Below, piece by piece: positions 34,601 through 46,600 of a stretch of 64,000 nt of DNA. Made by a program: the position numbers and the translations under genes. Each line of letters begins with the position of its first letter. Within the stretch, counting starts at the first letter, position 1. The DNA is from Chrysaora quinquecirrha. Lineage: Eukaryota > Cnidaria > Scyphozoa > Semaeostomeae > Pelagiidae. The notes beneath the pieces were generated by a model, which made no database searches, was not told the origin of the DNA, and saw only the letters and a program-made list of their open reading frames with translations. The stretch is from assembly GCA_014526335.1 (NCBI GenBank), contig JACTAT010000335.1:221893-285892 (forward strand), in the 5' to 3' direction.

Positions 34601-37600
34601 CAGCTGGATTACACCACGACGCTACAGCACCTTCATAAAAACGTGTAAATTTCATACAAAGGATACACTTGTATAATCTGTAGCGTCGATGGATCAGCGT
34701 TGAATGAAATCCGATATAATGTTCCAAAGCCATTAGCTATCGTTGAGAATGATTTCGCACACGTCTGAAACTGAAATAAGAAGAGATATACACATTAACC
34801 CCCGTGGATATTCCATCTAATTTTTGTTAGTCAACGTAAAATGATATATTTCCAGGGGGTAAAGGACATACCTGACTTCCCAGCCTGCTTAGCTGGTGAA
34901 CTTCCTGACCAGTTGCTATAGAAACAGCCATGGCAATAGAGGGCGGTGGGCATGTTCTAAGACTGCAGCAACACGTGATCAGTTGAGAATAGGCATGCAG
35001 CATTTCTGATCGAAGTTTGGCAAACTTGTATTGGAAGTAGAGGGCATGATCTGGCGTTACACTGGCCTAAAAGTCGTAAAGAATGATTAAAATGTCAGAC
35101 AAAGCGAAATGGACAAAAATGATTGTTGATGCTGATGAGAATAAATAGGTAACTACTAGATTTTACACCAGTGGCATACCACGGCTAATGGGACTCGAAC
35201 CAAGACTGGAGGTGCTGTGGCGTCGTGGTGTAAGAAGCTCAGCGGGGTTGGGGTTCGAGCCCCAGCTTCGGTAGCGTCACAGCTATGGTCGAGATCTCGA
35301 TTAAATAGCCTACTACTGTGGTTTTAGCGACTGGTGCTAAATGTACAATTTCACCTTCACCACCACCTTCAACTTGACTGCATGATCAGAGAGCCAACAA
35401 CATTTCTGCTGTGCTTAAGCACCCAATAAAACCGTCAACAATATGCAGGGAATTTACCGTAACAGTCTGACTTTCAATCTAACTTTGAATTTTATTACAC
35501 ATTCTGGGTAAATCGATAGCGCTGATTCCAAATCCGAGATGGGCCCTGTGAAATTTTGAACGGAAGTTGGACTTTTCGATGACGTCATCAAAGTGCCTTT
35601 TTTGCCCTTTCACTGCAATATCTCTCTACTAGTGCATCCAAGAAGGTCGATAAGTGCAAATTTGGATTCTCCTGACTTAGTGCTTTCGAATTTGGAATCA
35701 GCGCTATCGATTTACCCAGATTGTTATGGAAAATTCCCTGCCTATAACTCTCCAAGTCATACAGACCAAGGCTGTCCTATGTTTGGCTTTGTGTGTCGAC
35801 CTTCTTCTGTGCAATACATATTTGCATGTATTTTTCTTGAATGAAAACCTCTAGGGAAGAATTTTCCAAAGTGGCTGAACGAGCCAACTGCAATTTCACT
35901 GAGACAAAGAACCCAATGAAATTATCGAGTAACATTTCAAGTCATACAGCCCAAGATGGCGGGTGTCTTGAGTAAGGGAATCCTCTCCGTGTGCAACAAT
36001 AAGAGAAAGGCAATCTGTTACAATAAATGTTGAAAATATCTTCAGAAAATCAGGAAATAAGATGCAAATAACTCACAAAAAGGAAAATACTTGATAAAAT
36101 GCGTCGTTGAGCAGATAAGCTGGGACCAGATCCTTTCTTTCATTTTACTCCAATTTAACGTGAATTTGAACCAAAATTTGCAGCATTAGAAACGACTGCA
36201 ATACCAGAGAGGATTCTCATACTCAAGATGCCCGCCATTTTTCTGCTTTTTTCTTTGATCAAATGAGCTGGAGATGCTCCTTATAGCCTTATAATAGCCT
36301 AGAAAGTTATCTCGGATGATTTAGAAAGATTTTTGAAACGTCTGATTTTGGTCGATTTTCAGCCATTTTGCCTTAGAATAGCCTTGCTTTTTTGGGCAGA
36401 AAAATGTCGCGCCAACACAGACTTTTTTGAAAAGGTCCATTGTTAAACGAATGGAGAAGAGCCTTCAAATGGGTGACCGAGAAAGCTATTCAGATGGTTA
36501 ACCACAAATGGCGTGCAATATACCTTAAGATCGATTAATCCGTCTTGATACCGGTTATAAGCTTCGGTTAATCGGTCAAGTGTCTTGCCTTGGGTACTGC
36601 AGTCTGCCATCAATGAAAACTCTGCTTTCTGAAATTTCACAAGAGCCTTCATCCATGAGTAGGAACTTTCTGAAGAGACCTAGGAACAGAGGGATGATAA
36701 TGAGTACTTCTGTTGTATTTTAGCTACTGCTTAGGTTTATGGCCTTGGCCAAATCGTCAAACATTGATTGTCAAACATTTGGAAATTCTGGTCAAGCAAA
36801 CTGTTTTGCCGTTAAGCTCTGGAAAAACGATCAAACATTGTTTGTCAAACATAAAAAGTTGCTTTGTAAGCAAATTGTTTCATGGTTTGGCCAGGTCGCG
36901 AACAATTCCCGCCAAACATTTTCAAAAACATTGCGCGATGATTCCGCTTAATTACTGTATGTTTGTTAAGCAATGTTCTCTGACGTGGCCAAACGTTCAA
37001 ACATTGCTTGACAAGCAAATTGCAAATATTTGAAAAACACTGTTTGATTACGGCCTTAGGCTTCATTGAAAATCAATGTTTGGCAAAAATTTTTGCTAGC
37101 GTCAAGATTTAAACATAAAACTTTAAAACTCTACGCAACGAATTTCGTCAAGCAAGGTTTTGTGACTTCAGGTTTGTGACGTGGACAGATGTTCAAAAAT
37201 TACTAGGTAAGCAAATTCCAAATGTTTGGAAAAAAATGTTTGATGGTTTGGCAAGGGTCAAGACACTAACAGTCTCTACATTAGCCTAAATTGTTTTGTA
37301 AAAAGTTCAATATGGTTTGTGGGCTCTCCAGAAGTAAAGAATACTTTAAATTAGAGATGCACTAACCTTATCAACCAGTTGTTCAAACATTGCCGAAGCC
37401 AGCAATGAAAAGCCCTGCATGAGAGAAAGAAGAAATATTTGACAATTAATCCACAAAATCTCAAATTTTGAATCGAAGGAGGCCCATTTGTTTGAAACAC
37501 CAGGTCAGATTTATTAAGGAGCAAATGAACCTAAATCTTAAATCTTATGCACCAACATTCAACACCGGTGCTAGGTTAACTTGCAAGGTTCTAGAGAAGT

Positions 37601-40600
37601 CGCTGATCTGGGGGAAGGGGGGCTCATTCAAGGGGGGCGCTGGTATGATTTTTCAAGCTTTTTAATAGTATCAACCAGATTTTCTTAGTATTATCAAAAA
37701 ATGCCTTTAAAAACACGTGAACTGTACATAAAACATAATATACACCTTTTGTCACTCCGATGTAACGTTGTTTGATCTCACACAATTTTAATTAAGCAGC
37801 GCTCGTCTGAATAAATAGAAGGCTATCACGCAAGAAAATGCCCTGTCCAAAGTTGAAGGGGGCGCTGGTATAATTTCCAAGCTTTTGAATAGTATCAACC
37901 AGATTTTCTTAGTATTATTAAAAAATGCTTTTAAAAAACACGTAAACTATACATAAAACATAATATACAGGGTGGCCCAAAAAAGGGACCCCCTAACTAA
38001 ATAATTTATGAATAATTTAATCTTAAGTTGGAATTTCATGAAATTAATACTACATGATATTCAACTCAAGTGAGAAATATCGTGTAAATATCATGATGAT
38101 ATGGGTTAGTATCTCTGAATAAATTGACTTTAAAACTTTACAATCCAAAAACGTACTGTAACAAAATATGCAACTTTATACCCTTACGTAATCCTTATGC
38201 AACAAAACAGAAAAATCAATAACTCATTCTTTCAGTTAAATGATATTCAAAATGTCCTCAATCCTGCTCAATACACTTCTCTAACATGACTGACCATAGA
38301 TTAATGGTCGTGACAATTTTACTCTGGGATAATGATTCTCCTTCACGCACGATTGCAGTACAGTACGCAATGATGGAATATAAACAGCTGGTTTTTAGAC
38401 ATCATGAATTTAATGTCCCATTGCGCCGGGATGGAAGCTCTTATCACCAACATATTTCTACACGATAGCGCACTTGACTTGAATATTACCTCGTATAAAT
38501 TTGATAAAATTCCTCCTTGAGAAAATTTATACAGAAATTATTTACCTAAGGGGTCCCTTTTTTTTGGGCCACCCTGTACATATTTTGTCACTTCGTTGTA
38601 ACGTTGTTTGATCTCACACAATTTTAATTAAGCAGCGCTCGTCTGAATAAATAGAAGGCTATCACGCAAGAAAATGCCCTGTCCGAAGTTGAAGAAGTGA
38701 TAATTTGAGAGGGCTGCTCATTAATATCATTTCTTGAAAGGGGGCAGTAATTTGATCAAATATTCAAATATTTGCTTACCAAACGTGATGCTTGTCGACC
38801 GATTCTGTACAAAAGCCAAAGCGTTTTCCCGCTGAAGTCTCTAAGCCTCTGAATCAAGTTATTTTGCATCGAAATACAACTTTGCTTATCACTACCGAAA
38901 GCAGATTGCAGAACTAGTGTAATAAGAGCAACCTACAATAAGAGAAAAGTGGGTTAACTAGTAAAACTTTCAAGTAGTAGGCAAGTGAACAATTTCACGA
39001 AATAAAAAATAAATTAGATAAGCTAGGTAAAGAATCAAGCAACAAAACGTGAAATAAATAAATGAACAAATAAAATAATCAATCAATGAACATATGAAAA
39101 GAATAAATAAATAAACAAATAAATAAACAAAAAATAAACAAATAAATAAATAAATAAATAAATAAACAAAAAATAAACAAACAAATAGATAAATAGAAAT
39201 ATAAACAACTAAATAAACTAATAAAAGAATAAATAGATAAATAAACGATTTGAATAAAAAACAACACACATACAAACAAATAAACAAACAAACAAACAAA
39301 TAAATTAACTTATAAATGAACAAATAGATAAATAAATGACTTGAATAACAAAAGACAACAAACTAACAAATAAAAAACAAACAAACAAATAAATAAAAAA
39401 CAAACAAGCAAATACACAAATAAACAAATAAATAAACAAATACATAAACAAATAGACAAATAAATGAGCTGAATAAACAAAAACAAACAAACAAATCTAC
39501 CACATAATCAATAAATTAATCACTATAGTACAGACTTGAGTATAAGAAATTTCACTGAAACAAGAGCTTTAGCCTAGGGGTATATTACAAATTTTGACAA
39601 AATAAGAGAATAAAATGTTTGGTCTAGCAATTCCTGGCTATCCTTATTACACGGAAAAGATTAAATATATATTGAGAAAATGACACAGAATCTCATCTTA
39701 CCACGATTTCATCATTACCAGAGTCCTTTGACGATTCTATTGCATCTGTGAGATATTCTAATAATTTCATTCTGTATTTTTGAAGATCTAGCGACGAGTT
39801 CGTTGCAGTCTTCACCAGACAATGGCAAATTTCAAGAAACTGCTCTCCTACAATGAATGCATAAGCAAAAATTAACCCAGTATCTATCTTTCTACATATA
39901 TTCCTATGTCGACTTCTACAAATACCGATGACTCTAAAGATGCTATAGCTATACCTTTACTTATGCCTATATCTGAATTTTCCTCTCACAAAAGGTTATA
40001 GAAATATACCTTTTCCAATACCATTATCCCCTCACTTAATTTAGCTTAAACCGATACTGATACTACAATTTCACCCATGCCTGCATATATTTAAAACTTT
40101 TGTCGCACTTGCCTTTACCTTTACCTCTACCTATATCAATAACTATGCCTATACTTTAGTCTATACCTATGCCTCAACCTATACATATACCTATACCTAT
40201 ACCTATGGCTATCCCCATACCTATACCTATGCCTGTGCCTATACCTAAGCCTATAACTCTACCCATGCCTAGACCTATACCTATACCTTTGTCTATAACA
40301 ATTACCATACCTACACCTATACCTATGCCTATACCTATACCTAAGCCTATGCCTATACATATACCTAAGCGAATACCTCTACATATGCCTATACCTATGC
40401 CTTTGGCTAAAACTATAACCATACCTATACCTATACCTTTACCTACGCCTATGCCTACACCTATACCTATAACTAAACCTATAGCTCTCAATATGCCTAT
40501 ACCTACTGTATACCTATTCCTATGCCTTTGGATATAACTATAACCATACCTATATCTATACCTATTCCTATTCCTAAGCCTATACCTATGCCTTTACCTA

Positions 40601-43600
40601 TGCCTTTACCTATACCTAAGCCCTATGCCTATACCTATACATAAGCCTATACCTATACCCATGCCTACGCATATGCCTATGGACCTGTACCTATATCTCT
40701 TTCAATAAGCTCTATCAGTACTTTTGCATCAACTAGATTCTAGAACCCAGACAGTAGCTACATAGATTCTGTTTATTGACTCACCAGATGCAGTTGACAA
40801 CATTTCGATAAGAAATCCAGTGAGGCTGCTTTTCATTGTTGCTGAAACACATGCAACACGAGTAATGCAAGTTAAACATCTCTAGAAAACAAGACAAATT
40901 TAACCGTGTAAGAGCGAGTGATATGGGCTAATTGATCAACTGTCTTGATTAGGACTCGTTGAGGTCAACAGGGAACGAACCTTTAACGCGGATAAGGAAT
41001 CCTCTACAATCGAAAGAGCTGTTAGAAGTTGAGTGTCATTTTCAAGTTTGGTAAATTGATCTGAAGCTAGCATAGTGCCTAAAAAGTAAAAAAAATAAGT
41101 AAGTTTTATTATCAAATTTTAAACATAACGAAGAAGCTAGTTTTCGGCCAGGTGAGAAATCTCTTTCAAGAAAACAATATGACAGTTCATTTTCCAAGAA
41201 CCCAGGTTTGAAGATCTCCTTTGTGAGATTTGAGATTTGAAATACAAGGGGTCACGTTTTTCGGAGTATTGTTGCAGTGTTCCAGTCACTCTCCGAGAAA
41301 ATTTTTAAAATATTAGCAGATATAGGTCAAAATTCTTTCCAAATACAGCAAAAATGCATATGCAGATGAACCTCAATATAACGAACACCGGACACCTGTG
41401 GTGCGAATGTTTTAGAGAGTTGTCTGTTGATGGAGGTATCACAGTATAAGAACATCCCACCTTTTCAAACCAAGCTCTTTTGGTTGGTTCTTATGTAATG
41501 GATAATATTTTTCAAAAACAGGCTGCAGGTTATCAATTAATGCTTTCATACGTTGTTCAAACACAAATTCTTCCCTGATAAATGACCGAGCTAACAGTAC
41601 TATCATATCTTACACGATATATTGATATATCATATCTAGCAGTAGCGCATTTGTTCTTCAAAATTCGTAATGAGAACAGTTTAAACTGTAATAAACGCTT
41701 TATTTTTAAGAACGATAGGCCTCAGATTTCAGCTTGCCTCATTTTTGTAGCGCTTTTCATTAACTTATCGTCTCAAAAAATGTTTAAAATGCGTTTCCAG
41801 GCTTTATGCTGGTGATGTTTGCTTGTGCGTATCTCAAATAGTTAAGGATATAAAAAAACACATTTTGACCCAAATTACAGCCTGGTGCTTCTTGTTAAGG
41901 CTTTTCTTACAAAAAATGTGTTTAACCTGTAGCAAGTAAATGTGAAAAAGTTCATTACCTAAGGAATTTAATATTGAGAATCTAAGGCTGTATGTTCTTC
42001 GAGAACCAGTTTTAAGCGTGTTTAAACTCCAGTAAGAATCCTAGTTTGAGTGATTCTGAAGGTAGGCTTATTCAATTGGCGAGAACAAGTATATTGGTCC
42101 CAATTTTCAGAGGTACAAAAAGTCTAAGACAAAATGCTAATTAGACGAAAAACTTGTCTAACCTTCTTTAGATCTTTCGACGAGGACATTGGTTTTGATG
42201 GCCAATGAAAGAGAAGCACATTCGATGTTGACTGAATCGGATAGATATTCTTGCATCTCGAGGGCTGAAAAAATAATTATAAATGTTACAGTTTATTCAG
42301 GCTTCGAGATAGAAAGATTTACTCCAAGAGATATATTTCGATCCCTAGGCCAATTTGAAAGATAGGCAGCTCAAAACTGAACATTAGGCCATGGAATTTA
42401 ATTTTTTACGCAATTTTGTTGCAAAAATGTGCCGTTGTTGTTTAAGAGTGGGACTTACGTAATAAGTCGTGCGAGTAGAAATAGCTCGCCAGATTTTTCT
42501 AAGCAAAGATGCAAGATGCAACCAATGACAAAGTCAGTTTGCTGATCGAAAGACAAGGGAAGTGAAGAATGGGGGGGGGGGGGCTACTTCATACTTTGAA
42601 AACAAGAGAGGGATACTTGGGGCAAATAATCGTCGTTGCCCTTTGAAAGGAATAAAGAGATAAAGTAAGGTGGAATTTGAATGGCAAAATTCTCTTAACT
42701 AACAGATGCCAAAAATGGTTCCAAACCTCCTTTACTGAAGCAATTTGAACTTCTACTTGATTTTGAAAGACAACACAGCACATCAAGGCAGGCATACTTG
42801 AGGGCGTGAGAGATAGCTTCTACAGCCAAATTGGTCAATTCCTACATAAAGAAATAACAAAAGTAACAATAACAATAACAATAACAATAACAATAACAAT
42901 AACAATAACAATAGCAATAACAATAACAATAACAATAACAACAGTAACAATAACACAAACCTCTACTTGTTGAGATGTCCAAAGATGTGGGCTTTTGCTT
43001 GCCAATTTTCTTAGGTTTTTTAACGCACCAAGCTTGACTTGTTTTCTTGGATCGGATTTAGCATATTGTATCAGTAAATCGACCTGCAAAAAGCAACCTA
43101 ACATTAAGTAAGCAACCTGAAGGCTCAGTTATCGGGAGCTCGTTTAGTCGAGAGAACTTCTATGGAATATGCTAAGAAGATAGACATTTAGTTATATACT
43201 GCAGTTCATTAAATAACCTAGGTCAAGACCTAGTTCCCAAACTTCCTCATTTTTTCGACCTATTTTGATTAAATACTAGAACTATAAGTTCCTTAATATT
43301 TATTTAATCTTAACTGCACGTTTAGAGTAACGACTATTATAAAGAGACACTTCTCATGGAAACATTTGATACATGCGTAACACACAATTTAACCAGCTTC
43401 CCAATTCTTAACTGTTCACAGTGATAAAGATATTCAAAATTTAAAAGTTTCTTAGCGACTTCATCTTTAAGTTCTCTGGTTTCTCGTCCTTCTACTTGTA
43501 GGTTCCTTATAAAGTGGTTGTATATAAAAAGCGTGTATTATTGTCAAAACTTAGGCAAAAAAAATTTTCTGAACCTTGGGCTCGTTATATCGGCTTATTA

Positions 43601-46600
43601 ACGGAGTCGTTGTTGCGGCTTTTGAAGAACTACAAGTTTGAGCGATCTCATTTTGGTGTTAGACTCGGCTTCATGCGCGATAACTGGGTGATAAACTCAA
43701 TTATATGCTGGAGCTAAGGTAATAAGTCTACTCGTTATGGTGGGATACAAATGTAAGGTTAAATAAGGAAGTGTATATCGTATGTCTTACCTGATTGGGG
43801 ATGTTGACAAGGGTTGATAAAGCAAGACACGTCAGTGTATGAAGAGTGACCAATACGAAATCACTGGCAGGGTATGAAGTAAGGAGAGACTGGCAGAGAT
43901 CTTGAACCTACAAGTAATAAAAACAAGGTTTACATGTAGACTGATTATCTGAGTCGTAGTTTCGCTATTGAATTGAATCACTGGATGCTCAAACTACCCG
44001 TTTGAGCGATCTCCTTTAAGTGCGAAATTTTGCTAGCCTCGGTCTCATGAGCAATAACTGGGACTCAGGTAATCAGTCTAGTTTACATGTAAGGGTGGTG
44101 AAAATGCAATACAGCATAACAGACGTAGGCCCCTGCAAAACGATCAAACTTTGTTTCTCAAACATTCAAATGACATTCATGCTTGGTACGAATTAGCTTC
44201 ACATATATAAAGCTATGGCATAAACCGAAGGTAAATAAAGAAACAAAAAATCAAAATTTCGTTTACATACAAAAGGTTTGACGGCTTGGCTATGTAAAAA
44301 ACATCGCTCGTTAAACATTTTTGCTTAAAGGTGGTGTGGCCGAGTGGTCAAGGCGTTCGGTTAGGTCGTGGGTTGGAATCTTGTCTGGACTACTTTCCAC
44401 AAGCCTACAGTCAATCAGCTGTATATCCTACCGAGGTCGGCAAATGAGTACTCAGGGTAATCGTTCTAGAATATCATTCTGCGGGCACAAGCTGCAGGAT
44501 CACATAAGCTGTACAGCTGCCAGAACCCCTGACCTGCGAAGAAAGACCCCTAACAAGTAAAGATTGCTTGCTTGTTTGCGAAATACGCAAATGTTATGGA
44601 AGTTTCGGATTCAAAATTCAGATTGTAAATGCTTTGCAACGAGGCCAGAAGGTTTCAAATTCCTTGTAAAGCAAAATGTCAGATGTTTTGACCAATGATA
44701 TAAGAGACAGGTATCCCCCCAGCAAATTCAGCAAACAGTAGTTTCTCGTATGACTTTATTAAACCTTCAGGAGGGAGCATCTTGAAACCTTACCTCATTT
44801 GCAGTTTGTAGATCATGATGCATATACTGAAACGCTGGGATGAGCTTCAGTTTCATTTCAATCGGGGTGGAAACACCTGAAAAAAGAAAGATTTGAATGG
44901 CGATGTGGATGAAAAAACTTAAGTTGTAGTGGCAAATTTAAAAAACATGCTATCAATAGATCATTTCAATAGAAAACAAATTTTTCGAAATCGCAAGATA
45001 TCAAGATGCGAAAATCGTATAAAGCACCCAAAAATTAGTCTAGGTGCAAAGTTTTACTATCTCAGCACTTGTGGAATCGATTTTACGAGCGTCCAAAGTT
45101 CACGATTTTATAAGGGCTTTGACCGTGTGGGGTAAAAAGTTTCACCAAGTTCATTTTTTGCGGTCAAAGCCTTTATGAAATCGGGAACTTTGAATGCTCA
45201 TAAAATTAAGAACACAAGCGCTAGGACAGTGAAACTTTGTACCTAGACTAAGATTTGGCTGCTTTATAAGATTTTCATGTAAAAAACTCGATATCATGCT
45301 ATTTCGAAAAATTTTAATGCTGTCTGACGTCATACCGAAATGATCGCATAGTTTTCTGTGCACCACAAAGTTTCCGAGGTGGCTAAGCTTGGAGACACCA
45401 AGGGGACATGTCAGGTGCATAATGTCGCGCGCGACATGTCTTCTAATTTAGCCAGGCGTAAATAACTTGCCACCAAGCCTAAAACTAAGAATATTGTTAA
45501 ACGTTATTGTTCTGATTTAGATAATAAACTTGTTTTCACACCCTTTAAATTATGTAATTTGTTTAAGGTTAAGGATTCTGTGCCCAAATGCCTCAGATCT
45601 TGTGTAGTTTACAAATTTTCTTGTGCCGGATGCAGTAGCGCATCTTATGTCGGGAAAACAAGCCGCCATCTCTCTACACGGGTCCGTGAGCATGTTGCTA
45701 AGAATTCGCACATTCTCAAACATTTCAAGGATTCTCCTGGTTGTCGTGAATTTTGCTCTGAGGACTCTTATACAGTTCTGGAAACTGCCCACACGTCTTT
45801 CCAATTAAAGATCAAGGAAGCCAAGCCTTGCACATATCTTGGGAGAAGCCCTCTTTCAATAGGCAGCTTTACCAATATAATTTAACCCTTTGCCTCTTTA
45901 AATTATTAGTGTGACTTATAGCTTTGTAATAAATTCAACGTTTTTATTTTAAATTTCTCATTAACTGAAGGTGGATTGAGTAATCCGAAATATGGCTTGT
46001 TCAAATGTAAAAGTTGTCGTTTTTCCTCTGCAATTTCTCGTTAATTACTTGCTGGAAGTTCCAAAGCGTGACATCTCGTGAAAAGCGCTCAGAAAGTTTC
46101 GACAGATGAAAGTGACAACAAAACAAACTCATTCCTTCTAGGACAGCAACGTTTCCCAACTCAAATAAAACTTGCTGGTTCTATAAACAAGCGCTTACCT
46201 TGACTGCTTGCAAAAACACTTTGTAGCAAAAATTGCTGCTTCCACCTCAACTTGGTCATGAGAATCTAGTGAACTTCTAATGCTGTAAAAACATTAAATT
46301 GAAAAAATGGTTTATACAAACTGAAACGTAAGTACGAACTTTTAAAGAAAAGTATCTGAGACTAAATTACCTGTAATGGATGTTCTTTTTGTCTGAGATG
46401 ATAGGTGAGATACTACCAAATACCCTGCAAATATAAAAACCATGCAATAAAACATTTAAGGCTTAGCTAAACTAGGAGACATGTCACGTGGGACATTGTC
46501 ACACGTGACATGTCCTCTTGATGTCTCCCAGTTTAGCCACCTTGGAAACTTTGTAGTGCGCAACAAAATTTGTAGTGAGAGACACGCAAATGATTCTGAG

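Noticed and set aside
38970..39490. Hydrophobic minus-strand frames (Leu, Phe, Tyr, Ile) resembling membrane proteins
   Set aside because: Product of an AAAT/AAAC low-complexity tract.
40169..40537. 122-residue Pro/Ile-rich protein
   Set aside because: Translation of a CCTATA hexanucleotide repeat, open equally on the opposite strand.
42589..42795. 68-residue minus-strand frame as a separate gene
   Set aside because: It overlaps an INTS7 exon (42700-42841) in another frame; the INTS7 frame matches the family.
45151..45420. 89-residue minus-strand frame and its + strand look-alike at 44929-45135
   Set aside because: The similarity is the two arms of a foldback element, not a duplicated gene.
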